NCBI RefSeq assembly: GCF_030270605.1
Contig: NZ_BSYJ01000004.1
Span: forward strand, 248,001 to 312,000
Source: Biformimicrobium ophioploci
Lineage (GTDB): Bacteria; Pseudomonadota; Gammaproteobacteria; Pseudomonadales; Cellvibrionaceae
Length of the DNA stretch: 64,000 nt
Direction of reading: 5' to 3'
Shown: positions 45,444 to 55,014 of the stretch, piece after piece
Position numbering within the stretch: position 1 is the stretch's first letter
Layout: every line of letters starts with the position of its first letter
Notes under the pieces: generated by a model
What the model was told of the DNA's origin: nothing
What the model saw: the letters and a program-made list of their open reading frames with translations, nothing else
Database searches by the model: none
Position numbers and translations under genes: made by a program

Positions 45444-47041
45444 GCTGTGGCACCGCAGGCTTCGTTAGTGTCTTCGACTTTGCACGAAGAGCCCGCGAAA
45501 CAGACACCGAACGCGATCAGGGTGCCGATGCAAAGCTGGAACGGGAAGGCGATATCCACTTCTGCCAGCGAAGGAAAGATCCCGCTGAGGCTGCTCAGGG
45601 TGTACGGCTGCATAGCGAAGGTGGCGACGAAGCCCGCGATCAGGGCCAGCGGCACGCTGGTGGCATTGCCGCGCTTGGTGAAAAGTGCCGTGAAGTAGAC
45701 GCCGAGCAGGCCGGAGTATGAGAACACCATGACGCTAAGCGCGAAGGCGAGTAGCGGCATATCGGAAAATTTCTGCCAGAAATAACACAGGATCGCCATG
45801 CCGCCGAGGAGTAGGGCAAAAAGCAGCATGCCCGCGCGTCCTGCATTGACATAGTGGTGTTCGGGCAGCTTATCACCACGACTCTCCCGCAGCGGCCGAT
45901 AGAAATCCTGAATCAGCACGGAGGACATGGAATTGAGGCCGGAATTCAGGGTGGACAGTGCGGCTGCGATTACGCCGGCGGTCACCAGGCCGCGCAGGCC
46001 GGCCGGCATTTCATTGAGTACGTAGTACATAAAGATGGTGATCTTTTCACCGGAAAACGACTGAACGACTTCGCCGCCGCTGGCGCCGCTCATCAGGTCC
46101 GGGCGCTGGTAGAACACGTAAAGTAGTGAGCCGATCAGCATGAATAGCAGCATCACCGGAATTACCATCAGGATGGACCCGATGGCGCTCTTGGCCGCGG
46201 CGCTGCTGTCCTTGCAGCTCAGTAGTCGCTGGGTCATGTCCTGGTCAAGGCCGTAGGCCGCGATATTCAGCAGGACAAAGCCTGTGAATACTGCCAACAA
46301 GTTGAACGGATGGGCTGAGCCCAGCGAAAGCGTTGTGTCGAACAGGGCCAGTTTCGATCCCTCGCCCGGTGCCGGGTTTTCCAGCACAGCGACGATTTCA
46401 GAAAAGTCCGCCGGGATGGAGTAGAGCAGGTAGCCGGCCACCGCGATACCCGCGGCAATATAGACGATGCACTGGATCAGGTCGGACCAGATGACCGCGC
46501 GCACACCGCCGACAAAAGTGTAACCGAGGCCCACTGCGCACAGCACCGCGATACCGCCGATGACGCTTCCGGGTTCGATATTGCCGAACAGGATCATGGA
46601 AACGGCAATGGCGGCCATGTACAGGCGCGCACCGCTGGCGAATACCCGGCCGAACAGATAGGCAAAGCCGGCCTGCTGTTTGGCCTTCTCGCCGAAGCGG
46701 TGCTCCAGCAACTCATAGCTGGTTGCCAGGTTGCGCTGGTAAAACATGGGGATGAGCTTGTAGGCAACGAACAGCGCGGCAATGATTGCGCCTATATTGG
46801 TAGATATATAGGCGAGGTTGCCGCGGTAGCCCATATCGGGGCCGCCGAGGAAGGTTGCAGCTGACTGGGTCGTCGCGAGTACCGATACGGCCACCACCCA
46901 GGTGGGCATAGCGTTGCCTGCGAGAAAGTAGTCGCGGGTATTCCCTGAGGGGCGGCGGCTGAGCTGCCAGGCAAACACGGAAATCAGGGCGAAGTAACCG
47001 CCAAAGATCCACCAGTCGAGGGGGGCGAATTGTAGTTGCAT
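45440..47041 (-). CDS. Sodium:solute symporter, probable MurNAc/amino-sugar transporter
   Basis: A 533-residue SSS-family membrane protein with about 13-14 hydrophobic segments. Typical pieces are DYFLAGNAMPTWVVAVSVLATTQSAATFLGGPDMGY near residue 40, YTFVGGVRAVIWSDLIQ and AALSTLNSGLNSMSSVLIQDFYRP. It is the first gene of the operon with the BadF kinase and murQ. In Tannerella forsythia a transporter (MurT), kinase and etherase form the murTKQ system, so MurNAc or a related sugar is the likely cargo. This replaces the MurP phosphotransferase of E. coli. Confidence 0.83.
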   Translation of the reverse strand: MQLQFAPLDWWIFGGYFALISVFAWQLSRRPSGNTRDYFLAGNAMPTWVVAVSVLATTQSAATFLGGPDMGYRGNLAYISTNIGAIIAALFVAYKLIPMFYQRNLATSYELLEHRFGEKAKQQAGFAYLFGRVFASGARLYMAAIAVSMILFGNIEPGSVIGGIAVLCAVGLGYTFVGGVRAVIWSDLIQCIVYIAAGIAVAGYLLYSIPADFSEIVAVLENPAPGEGSKLALFDTTLSLGSAHPFNLLAVFTGFVLLNIAAYGLDQDMTQRLLSCKDSSAAAKSAIGSILMVIPVMLLFMLIGSLLYVFYQRPDLMSGASGGEVVQSFSGEKITIFMYYVLNEMPAGLRGLVTAGVIAAALSTLNSGLNSMSSVLIQDFYRPLRESRGDKLPEHHYVNAGRAGMLLFALLLGGMAILCYFWQKFSDMPLLAFALSVMVFSYSGLLGVYFTALFTKRGNATSVPLALIAGFVATFAMQPYTLSSLSGIFPSLAEVDIAFPFQLCIGTLIAFGVCFAGSSCKVEDTNEACGATA

Positions 47042-47108
47042 CTTCTCGGGGCCTTTTTATGTTTTTGAATGCACAGGCATGCATCGCCCGGAGGGCGTAG
47101 GTACGTTT

Positions 47109-47131
47109 ACTTTACCGTCATTAGGGAAAGT
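47109..47131. promoter_or_regulatory. Candidate operator between the divergent murT-like and nagZ operons
   Basis: ACTTTACC (47109-47116) and GGGAAAGT (47124-47131) form an imperfect inverted repeat (7 of 8 bases) with a 7-base spacer, 68 bases upstream of the transporter start. A shared control site for both operons would make sense, but no sugar-responsive regulator gene is in the locus. Confidence 0.3.
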
Positions 47132-47303
47132 GGATCACGGGAAAAACGCCAGAATAAATTTGCAGAAAGTGTGCAGCGCCAACGTCTTTTGTGCATCCCT
47201 GCGGACAATGGGCAAAAGTGCGCTACGCAGCCGGCAAAACTATGGGTAATAATGCCTGCCAGATGTGCCATGGCCGGATTTCGCGGCTGACGATGGAGTG
47301 GAA

Positions 47304-49205
47304 ATGGTTTTTGCAAAACGACTGGTTTGCGCCGCCCTTGCCCTGTACCTTTCGGGCTGCGGTATCGGGGAAAAAACTGGCGACCCGGTCCTGAGACAGG
47401 CGATCGCCCAGAAATTTATTGTCGACTTCCGCTATTACTGCCCGGAACTGCCGGCAGGGGAAAAGTGTGAGGAGCCGGTCACCGAATTGCAGCCGGAGCT
47501 GGCGGACCTGATCGCCGAGTATGGCGCCGGCGGCGTCGTGCTGTTTGCCGACAACCTGGTGGATATCGAGCAGATTGTGCGCCTCAATCATGACCTGCAG
47601 GCGGCTGCGCGTCGCTCTCCCGGACAGGTGCCGTTGTTGCTGAGCATTGACCAGGAAGGCGGGCGTGTTGTGCGGTTGCCCCGCGCGCTGGCCACTTCCT
47701 TTACCGGCAATATGGCGATCGGCGCGACCTACGAAAACAGTGGTACCCGCTGGGCCAGCAAGAGCGCGGCGATCATCGGCGCGGAGTTGAAGACACTCGG
47801 CTTCAATGTGAATTTCGCGCCGACCATGGACGTGAACAGCAATCTCGACAACCCAGTGATCAATACCCGCTCCTTCGGTGAGGATCCGCGGGTGGTTGGT
47901 GATCTTGGTGTCGCTGCCGTACGCGCATACCACGCTGCAGGCATTGCTACAGCGGTGAAGCACTTCCCCGGCCACGGCGATACCAGCGTTGACAGCCATA
48001 CCGGCCTGCCGCTGGTGGAACGCAGCCGTGAAGAGGCTGATGCGCTGGATCTGGCACCTTTCCGGCAGGTATTTGCCGAGGCGCCCCCGGCGCTGGTGAT
48101 GACTGCACATATCCAGTATCCCGCGCTGGGTAACGATATGCTCAAGGGGCGCGATGGCGAGAAAATGCTCGCGCCCGCGACCCTGTCCCGTACCATTCTC
48201 ACCGACCTGCTGCGCGAAGAGCTCGGTTACGATGGTGTTGTGGTCAGTGATGCGCTGGATATGGTCGGTATTTCCGGTTACTTCGATGTCGAGGATGCGG
48301 TGATCAAATCCTTTGATGCGGGTGCCGACATCGCGCTTATGCCGATCAAGATCCGTAGCCGTGCCGACCTGCAGAAGTGGTCGAAGCTGATTGATCGCGT
48401 GGAGATTGCCCTCAACCGCGGTGAATTGAATGAAGAGGAGTTCTGGGCTTCGGTGCAGCGGGTCAAGCGCCTCAAGCAAAGCTTTGTCGACCAGCACTGG
48501 AATGTGATGGATGTTGAGACCAAACTCGCCGCTGCAAAGGAAAAGCTTGGCAACCGCGATCATCGCGCTGCCGAGTTTGCGCTCGCACGTGAATCCCTGA
48601 CACAGGTAATGGCGGTAGAACAGTTGCCTCTGAGCCCGGAAGATGCACGCCATATCCACCTGCTGTTGCCGGAAACCAGCATGGCCGGAGTATTCGAAGC
48701 AGAAATTGAGCGTTTGCAGCAGGCTGGCGAAATTTCAGGTGTGCGTATCACTGTCTCTTCGCCGGATGAGCACGACCCTGCGCAGCTCGACGGGGCGCTA
48801 CTGGAAGCCAGCACCGTAATTGCGGTCACCCTGTATCCGTTTGATGGCTGGCGCGAGATTGGCGGGCCCGAACCCACTGCCGCGCGCATGGTCAACGCGG
48901 AGGGCTATCTGGAGCGCCTCGAAAGCCTGCTCGCCGCCTCGCGCGCCGCTGGGAACAAGAACATCCTGGTGAACATGCGCACCCCGCTGGAAAACGGCGC
49001 ATTCACTGGTGTGGTAGACGCGATGATCGATACCTACGATTACAAGGCATTTGAAGGTAAAGATGGCGCCCTGACCGGGCCGGTCTACCGAGCCTTGCTG
49101 CGTTCTTTGCTGCTCGATGGCCAGCTGCAGGGACGTTCCCCGGTGGGCCTTCGGGAGCCCTCGGCAGTCGCGGTTTCCGGAGCCGGACAGGGCGACGGAG
49201 CCTGA
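47304..49205 (+). CDS. nagZ: Beta-N-acetylglucosaminidase lipoprotein, GH3 (NagZ-type, two-domain)
   Basis: A 633-residue lipoprotein (LALYLSGCG lipobox, Cys near 19). The GH3 barrel contains LLSIDQEGGRVVRL, APTMDVNSN, SFGEDPRVV and KHFPGHGDTSVDSH (219-232). D230-x-H232 is the His/Asp acid-base dyad of NagZ-type enzymes, and VVSDALDM holds the nucleophile near 315. A C-terminal domain of about 220 residues follows. Length and layout match the secreted B. subtilis NagZ (642), not the short cytoplasmic E. coli enzyme. It removes terminal GlcNAc from muropeptide-derived chains. ATG 47304 follows GGAG. Confidence 0.9.
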   Translation: MVFAKRLVCAALALYLSGCGIGEKTGDPVLRQAIAQKFIVDFRYYCPELPAGEKCEEPVTELQPELADLIAEYGAGGVVLFADNLVDIEQIVRLNHDLQAAARRSPGQVPLLLSIDQEGGRVVRLPRALATSFTGNMAIGATYENSGTRWASKSAAIIGAELKTLGFNVNFAPTMDVNSNLDNPVINTRSFGEDPRVVGDLGVAAVRAYHAAGIATAVKHFPGHGDTSVDSHTGLPLVERSREEADALDLAPFRQVFAEAPPALVMTAHIQYPALGNDMLKGRDGEKMLAPATLSRTILTDLLREELGYDGVVVSDALDMVGISGYFDVEDAVIKSFDAGADIALMPIKIRSRADLQKWSKLIDRVEIALNRGELNEEEFWASVQRVKRLKQSFVDQHWNVMDVETKLAAAKEKLGNRDHRAAEFALARESLTQVMAVEQLPLSPEDARHIHLLLPETSMAGVFEAEIERLQQAGEISGVRITVSSPDEHDPAQLDGALLEASTVIAVTLYPFDGWREIGGPEPTAARMVNAEGYLERLESLLAASRAAGNKNILVNMRTPLENGAFTGVVDAMIDTYDYKAFEGKDGALTGPVYRALLRSLLLDGQLQGRSPVGLREPSAVAVSGAGQGDGA

Positions 49206-49207
49206 AA

Positions 49208-51121
49208 ATGGCGCCCTGCGCAGTAGCCATTGTCGGTCCGTCACCGGAACGGATACTGCGCTGGCGTGATGGTCTGGACCGTTGCGCGAAAGAGGCGGGC
49301 GAATCTGCACTGGATTTCCTGGCGCACCCGATCGATGCGCTTTCTCACGTGCTCGCGTTGCCGGCGCTCAAGTCGCTGGTGATCGATACGCGCGATTGTT
49401 CCTTTGAACTGGTCATGGATGCGCTGCGCTCGGCACAGGTACGCAGCGCGGACCTGGATATCTTCCTCATGGGGCCCGCTGCCCCGGATGCGCCGCGCCA
49501 GCAGTTACTGAATGGCTGGCTCGACAGTGACCTGCAGACCATTCCGCAGGCCTATACGCGGCTCAAGTCCGCCCTCGATGAGCGCGCAGAAACCCCCTTT
49601 GCCGATGCGTTGCGCCAATATGTCGCACAGGTGCCAAAATCCTGGCATACGCCGGGCCACGCTGGCGGAAACAGTCTCAGGAACAGCCGCTGGGGGCGCG
49701 ATTTCTACGAAGCCATGGGGGCGCACAGTTTTGAAAGCGACCTGTCGGTGTCGGTGCGTTGCCTGGATTCCCTGCTGGAGCCTACCGCCGTTATCCAGCG
49801 GGCGCAGGCCCTGGCAGCGCGGGCGTTCGGCAGCCGAGAGACCTACTTTGTCACCAACGGCACCTCCACCGCCAACAAGGTGGTGATCCAGCACGTGATG
49901 ACCGGTGGCGGCAAGATGCTGGTGGATCGCAACTGCCACAAGTCTGTTCACCATGCGGCGATCCTGTGCGGTGCAACACCGGTGTACCTGCAGCCTGCGG
50001 TCAATGAAAAATACGGAATTTACGGGCCAGTACCGCGTAAGGTATTGCTCGCCGCGATTGCACAGAACCCGGACGCGCGCCTGTTGGTGCTCACCTCATG
50101 CACTTATGACGGGCTGCGTTACGACCTGCCGCAGATAGTGGCCGCCGCGCATGCCCGCGGTATCCGGGTGCTGATCGACGAAGCCTGGTATGCCCATGGC
50201 CGCTTCCATCCCGAGCTACGCCCGACAGCCCTGGATGCCGGTGCCGACTTTGTGACGCAGAGTACCCACAAGACTCTGTCCGCTTATTCACAGGCGAGTA
50301 TGGTGCATATCGGCAGCGACAACCTCGACCGGGCCCGTTTTCGCAACGACATCAATATGTACGCCTCCACCAGTCCGCAGTACGGCATCATTGCCAGCCT
50401 GGATGTCGCACGCATGCAGATGGAAATGGAAGGTTACGGGTTACTGGACCGCGCCATTTCCCTTGCCAACGGCATCCGTGCGCGCCTGGATGGCAACGGC
50501 CCGGTGCGCGCACTGGGGCTGGATGAACTGCTGCCGGCGGAGATCCGCGACGATGGCATACGCCTTGACCCAACCAAGATCACCATCGACCTTTCCGCGC
50601 TGCCTGTTAGTGGCACCGAGTTTGAGCGACGGCTGTTCGAGTCGCACAATATCCAGGTGGAAAAGAGCACCGGCAATGCGGTGACGGCACTGGCCACCAT
50701 CGCTATTGATGAGGAGCGTGCGGACGCTTTCTGTACCGCAGTCGAATCCCTCGCGAACTCGCTTTATAACGGCAAGCCGGCGGCCACCGGCTGTGCGCGC
50801 CTGCCACAATTGAGTGAGCAGGTAATGACGCCACGCGAAGCCTACTTCGGTGTGCGGGAACGCGCACCATTGACGCTCGATGATGGCACCCCGAATACCG
50901 GGCTGATCGGGCGCATCGCTGCGGATGAGGTGGTGCCCTATCCGCCGGGTATCCCTGTACTTGTGCCCGGCCAGCGTATCAGCGAGGAAATCCTGCATTT
51001 CATCTGCGGAGCGATCGAGGAGAGCGGCCTGGAAATGCACGGTATCAGCCGGGAAAACGGCGCGCGGGTTTCTGTGGTTGCGGATACCGGTGAAAAATTT
51101 GTTTCGAGAGATAAAAAATGA
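49208..51121 (+). CDS. PLP-dependent Orn/Lys/Arg-type decarboxylase
   Basis: A 637-residue fold-type I decarboxylase. The N-terminal wing domain (about residues 1-130) is followed by the PLP core: KSWHTPGHAGG, YFVTNGTSTANKVV, DRNCHKSVHHA, VLIDEAWYAHGRFHP and the Schiff-base lysine K355 in STHKTLSAYSQ. The C-terminal domain has PYPPGIPVLVPGQRISEEI. The basic amino acid used (ornithine, lysine, arginine or another) cannot be told by eye. It starts 2 bases after the nagZ stop and overlaps namZ by 4 bases, so it is a tightly coupled member of the peptidoglycan operon. Confidence 0.88.
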   Translation: MAPCAVAIVGPSPERILRWRDGLDRCAKEAGESALDFLAHPIDALSHVLALPALKSLVIDTRDCSFELVMDALRSAQVRSADLDIFLMGPAAPDAPRQQLLNGWLDSDLQTIPQAYTRLKSALDERAETPFADALRQYVAQVPKSWHTPGHAGGNSLRNSRWGRDFYEAMGAHSFESDLSVSVRCLDSLLEPTAVIQRAQALAARAFGSRETYFVTNGTSTANKVVIQHVMTGGGKMLVDRNCHKSVHHAAILCGATPVYLQPAVNEKYGIYGPVPRKVLLAAIAQNPDARLLVLTSCTYDGLRYDLPQIVAAAHARGIRVLIDEAWYAHGRFHPELRPTALDAGADFVTQSTHKTLSAYSQASMVHIGSDNLDRARFRNDINMYASTSPQYGIIASLDVARMQMEMEGYGLLDRAISLANGIRARLDGNGPVRALGLDELLPAEIRDDGIRLDPTKITIDLSALPVSGTEFERRLFESHNIQVEKSTGNAVTALATIAIDEERADAFCTAVESLANSLYNGKPAATGCARLPQLSEQVMTPREAYFGVRERAPLTLDDGTPNTGLIGRIAADEVVPYPPGIPVLVPGQRISEEILHFICGAIEESGLEMHGISRENGARVSVVADTGEKFVSRDKK

Positions 51122-52281
51122 AAAAAATAATTGCTTCTGTCGCTATCGCCGTACTGGCGAGCGCCTGCGCCGAACCGCAGGTTGCGGACAAGGCCGTGGC
51201 CACCGGCGCGGAACAGCCTGACCAGTACCTGCCACAGCTGGCAGGTAAGCGCCTGGGGCTGGTAGTCAACCAGACATCGGTGGTAAAGGACCGGCATCTG
51301 GTGGATTTCCTGGTAGCACAGGGCCAGGACGTGCGCATCGTATTTGCACCGGAGCACGGCTACCACGGTAACCACGATGCCGGTGCCCGGGTGGACGATG
51401 AGAAAATCCGCGATATCGAGATAGCCTCGCTGTACGGCAAGCGCAAGAAACCGTCGCCGGAACAGATGGCGCGCATCGACCAGCTCGTATTCGATATGCA
51501 GGATGTCGGGGTGCGTTTCTACACCTACATCAGCACCCTGCACTATGTGATGGAGGCGTGCGCAGAGACTGATACGCCGCTGATGGTGCTGGACCGGCCG
51601 AACCCGAACGGCGACTATTTCGATGGTCCCATTCTGGATCCGGAGTTCCGCTCCTTCGTTGGTATGCACAAAATTCCGCTGGTGCACGGCCTGACGGTGG
51701 CGGAGCTGGCCCGGATGATCAATGGCGAAGGCTGGCTGGGAGAGGGCAAGACGTGTGAACTGAGTGTGGTGAAGGTGGCCAACTATCGCGCCGGCGATCG
51801 CTACGAGCTGCCGGTATTGCCGTCGCCGAACCTGCCCAACTACCAGTCCGTGCGCTTGTATCCGTCCCTTGCCCTGTTTGAAGCCACCCCGATCAGTATC
51901 GGCCGCGGCACCGATTTCCCGTTCCAGGTGATCGGTTACCCGGGTGAGGCCAATGGCGCCTTCAGCTTTACCCCGGAGCCGAAGCCGGGTGCAGCCATGA
52001 ACCCGAAACTCAATGGTGAGCAGAGCTTCGGGGTCGACCTGCGCGGCATACCCGCACCGAAGTTCTCCCTGAGCTACATCCTGGATTGGCGTGACAAGAT
52101 GGCGGTACACCAGGTTGAGCTGTTTGAGCGCCCGGGCTTTTTTGACAAGCTTGCTGGAACCGACCAGCTTCGCGAGCAGATACTCGCTGGTAAGAGCGAA
52201 GCCGAGATTCGCGAGAGCTGGCGCGAAGGACTGGAAAACTATGCAAAAATGCGGGATAAGTACCGTCTTTACCAACAATAA
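51118..52281 (+). CDS. namZ: Exo-beta-N-acetylmuramidase lipoprotein (DUF1343/GH171)
   Basis: A 387-residue lipoprotein (AIAVLASAC lipobox, Cys near 17). The DUF1343 signature blocks are all present: LGLVVNQTSVV, FAPEHGYHGNHDAGA, FDMQDVGVRFYTYISTL, VLDRPNPNG, HGLTVAELARMI and SIGRGTDFPFQVIG. This family is the NamZ exo-muramidase, which releases MurNAc from the non-reducing end of peptidoglycan fragments after NagZ and an amidase have acted. In B. subtilis amiE, nagZ and namZ are neighbours; here nagZ and namZ flank the decarboxylase. Confidence 0.88.
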   Translation: MKKIIASVAIAVLASACAEPQVADKAVATGAEQPDQYLPQLAGKRLGLVVNQTSVVKDRHLVDFLVAQGQDVRIVFAPEHGYHGNHDAGARVDDEKIRDIEIASLYGKRKKPSPEQMARIDQLVFDMQDVGVRFYTYISTLHYVMEACAETDTPLMVLDRPNPNGDYFDGPILDPEFRSFVGMHKIPLVHGLTVAELARMINGEGWLGEGKTCELSVVKVANYRAGDRYELPVLPSPNLPNYQSVRLYPSLALFEATPISIGRGTDFPFQVIGYPGEANGAFSFTPEPKPGAAMNPKLNGEQSFGVDLRGIPAPKFSLSYILDWRDKMAVHQVELFERPGFFDKLAGTDQLREQILAGKSEAEIRESWREGLENYAKMRDKYRLYQQ

Positions 52282-52298
52282 CAACTGCTAACCGGACG

Positions 52299-53498
52299 GT
52301 GGCCCCAGTGCTCCAGACAATTACCCGTTACCTTGATTCCATCACCCGTTCGCTGCCGGCCGGTCGCCTGCAGTCTGTCGATGCGTTCCGCGGCATGGCG
52401 GTGATGGGCATGATCCTTGTGAACAATCCCGGCAGCTGGAGTTATGTCTATCCGCCACTGCTGCATGCGGAATGGCATGGCTGGACGGTAACGGACCTGA
52501 TTTTCCCGTTTTTCCTGTTTATCGTTGGTGTCTCATTGAACCTCTCCCTCGGTGGCCTGCAGGGGCGCGCGCTGCCGGAGGGAATTTACCGCAAAATTGG
52601 CGTTCGCGCGCTCAAGCTGTATGGCCTGGGACTGTTCCTGGTGCTGTTCTATTACAATTTTGCCGATCCCAATTTCAACTGGTTTGAAGACAAGCTGGGC
52701 AGGGTCCGGATCATGGGCGTGCTGCAGCGTATCGGGCTGGTGTTTTTCCTCGGTGCGTTGCTGGTGCTGCACCTGCGGCGCACACAGCTGGCGGTGACTG
52801 CAGTGGGCCTGATGGCGGTTTACTGGGCCTGTATGATGCTGGTGCCCTACACCGATGATGCGGGCAATACCTATGTCGGGCTGCTGGAGAAGGGCAACAG
52901 TTTTGCCGCCTGGATGGACCATGTGGTGCTCGGCGCGGACCACAATTACTACCGCTCCACCGAGCCCTTCACCTTTGACCCGGAAGGCCTGTTCTCCACC
53001 CTGCCTGCCCTAGCGAGCTGCCTGCTAGGCGCCATCGCCGGGAGCTTCCTGCAGAATACAACCACTGCCGGTATGCGCAACCTCGCCATTGGCGGTGCGG
53101 TGCTTGCGATTGTGGGCCAGCTGTCGGCCCACTGGATCCCGATCAACAAGGCACTCTGGACCCCGAGCTTCGTATTGCTGACTGCGGGTCTGGCCGCCAT
53201 GGCCCTGGCCGCCTGCGTCTGGCTGATCGACCTGCGCGGCTATCGTCGCTGGAGTGCGTTGTTCGTGGTATGCGGCGTAAACGCGATCGCCATTTATATG
53301 TTTTCCGGGGTCATGGCGCGCATACTGATGATGGCGCGGGTTGGCGAAACCAGTGCCAAGGGATGGTTCTTCGAGTCCGTCTACGCACCGGCATTCGGCC
53401 AGTATTTTGGCTCGCTGCTGTTCGCCCTCTCTTTCCTCGTGATCGGCTACCTTTTGATGGACTGGATGTTCCGCCGCCGCATTTTCTGGAAAGTGTGA
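52299..53498 (+). CDS. NagX-like membrane protein (heparan-glucosaminide acetyltransferase-like)
   Basis: A 399-residue integral membrane protein with about 10-11 hydrophobic segments, of the DUF5009/HGSNAT-like group. The signature start is SVDAFRGMAVMGMILVNNPGSW, then LIFPFFLFIVGVSLNLSLG, RIMGVLQRIGLVF and FDPEGLFSTLPALASCLLGAIAG. NagX genes recur in GlcNAc-utilisation loci of Shewanella and Xanthomonas, but the activity (acetyl transfer or sugar passage) is unproven. It starts at GTG 52299, 17 bases after namZ. Confidence 0.82.
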   Translation: MAPVLQTITRYLDSITRSLPAGRLQSVDAFRGMAVMGMILVNNPGSWSYVYPPLLHAEWHGWTVTDLIFPFFLFIVGVSLNLSLGGLQGRALPEGIYRKIGVRALKLYGLGLFLVLFYYNFADPNFNWFEDKLGRVRIMGVLQRIGLVFFLGALLVLHLRRTQLAVTAVGLMAVYWACMMLVPYTDDAGNTYVGLLEKGNSFAAWMDHVVLGADHNYYRSTEPFTFDPEGLFSTLPALASCLLGAIAGSFLQNTTTAGMRNLAIGGAVLAIVGQLSAHWIPINKALWTPSFVLLTAGLAAMALAACVWLIDLRGYRRWSALFVVCGVNAIAIYMFSGVMARILMMARVGETSAKGWFFESVYAPAFGQYFGSLLFALSFLVIGYLLMDWMFRRRIFWKV

Positions 53499-53550
53499 GT
53501 AGGGAGCGCGGCCAGCCAGGCTCTGGAAAACAGGTAGAAAGCGAGCAGCG

Positions 53551-55014
53551 ATGATTGAGCAGACGGCGCCGATTGCGGAATCCACTTACCGGGAATTACT
53601 GTCCGGATTGCAAGCGATACTGGCTGATGAAGAGCTGGTGATCGAGCCGGAACGACTGCGTGTGTTCGAGTGTGATGCCCTCACTGCGTATCGCCGGATG
53701 CCGAAGGTCGCAGCCCTGCCGCGCACTGAGGGGCAGGTACAGCGGATCCTAAAGTTGTGTGACCGCCTGCAGGTGCCGGTGGTGACCCGCGGCGCGGGTA
53801 CCGGGCTTTCCGGCGGCGCACTGCCACATTCCGCCGGCCTGCTGTTGGTGATGAGTCGCTTTGACCGCATCCTGGAAATCGACCCGGTGCGAATGCTGGC
53901 GCGGGTGCAGCCGGGTGTGCGCAACGCAGCCGTGAGTGAAGCCGCCGCATCGCACAGGCTGTTCTATGCCCCGGACCCTTCCTCGCAGATCGCCTGCAGC
54001 ATCGGTGGCAATATTGCCGAAAATGCCGGTGGTATTCACTGCCTCAAGTACGGCCTGACCCATAACAATGTTGCTTCCATACGTGCCCTGACTGTGGAAG
54101 GTGAGGTACTCACGCTCGGTACCGAGGCACTGGAAAATGCAGGCCCGGAATACCGTTCCATGTTGATTGGTTCAGAGGGAATGCTCGCGGCAGTGACAGA
54201 GATCACCCTGCGCCTGCTGCCGCTGCCGGTAGAAACCCGCACCCTGCTCGCCGGTTTTGACAGTGTCGCTGATGCCAGTGCGGCGGTGAAGGGTATCATC
54301 GCCGCAGGCATGGTGCCGGCCGCACTGGAAATGCTGGATGCGACCACGGTCGCGGCGGTTTCGGAATATTGTAATTGCGGTTACCCGCCGACCGCTGCTG
54401 CAGTCCTGCTGGCAGACGTCGACGGTGCGCCGGCAGTGGCCACCGCAGACGCGGAGCAGCTGACCGGTATTTTCAGGGATTGTGGCGCAACTTCGGTATC
54501 GGTCGCCACCGATGCGAGTGAGCGCGCGCGGCTGTGGCTAGGGCGCAAGAGCGCGTTCCCGGCGCTCGGTCGTATCACCCCGGATTATTACTGTATCGAT
54601 GGCAGTATCCCGCGTGGCGAAATTGGCGCGGTACTGGCTGATATCGAAAAACTCTCGAAAGACGCCGGCATTCTGGTGGCCAATGTTTTCCATGCCGGCG
54701 ACGGTAACCTGCACCCGATTATTTTGTTCGACGCAGGCAAGGCGGGGGAGATTGATCGCGTCGAAGCGTTGGCTGGTCGTATCCTGGAGCGCTGTATTGC
54801 CGCCGGGGGCTCCATTACAGGCGAACACGGTGTTGGCGTAGAAAAAATCGACCAGATGGCGACCCAGTTCACCGATGCGGAAATCGCGCAGTTCCTGGCG
54901 GTCAAGGCCGCACTGGACCCGAACGGTATCCTCAACCCGGGTAAGGGTGTGCCCAGCCTGCGCCGTTGCCAGGAGTATCGCGCACTCAAGAAGCATTCTG
55001 AGGGGGCGGCATGA
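53551..55014 (+). CDS. glcD: GlcD-type FAD-linked oxidase, large subunit
   Basis: A 487-residue flavoprotein: FAD_binding_4 domain (VPVVTRGAGTGLSGGALPHSAGLLL; CSIGGNIAENAGG) and FAD-oxidase C-terminal domain ending ITGEHGVGVEKIDQM ... DPNGILNPGK. GlcD is the catalytic subunit of glycolate oxidase; E. coli glycolate oxidase also accepts D-lactate, and D-lactate dehydrogenases share this fold. It overlaps glcE (ATGA at 55011-55014) and lies 52 bases after the NagX-like gene, apparently in one long transcript with nagZ and namZ. Confidence 0.92.
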   Translation: MIEQTAPIAESTYRELLSGLQAILADEELVIEPERLRVFECDALTAYRRMPKVAALPRTEGQVQRILKLCDRLQVPVVTRGAGTGLSGGALPHSAGLLLVMSRFDRILEIDPVRMLARVQPGVRNAAVSEAAASHRLFYAPDPSSQIACSIGGNIAENAGGIHCLKYGLTHNNVASIRALTVEGEVLTLGTEALENAGPEYRSMLIGSEGMLAAVTEITLRLLPLPVETRTLLAGFDSVADASAAVKGIIAAGMVPAALEMLDATTVAAVSEYCNCGYPPTAAAVLLADVDGAPAVATADAEQLTGIFRDCGATSVSVATDASERARLWLGRKSAFPALGRITPDYYCIDGSIPRGEIGAVLADIEKLSKDAGILVANVFHAGDGNLHPIILFDAGKAGEIDRVEALAGRILERCIAAGGSITGEHGVGVEKIDQMATQFTDAEIAQFLAVKAALDPNGILNPGKGVPSLRRCQEYRALKKHSEGAA

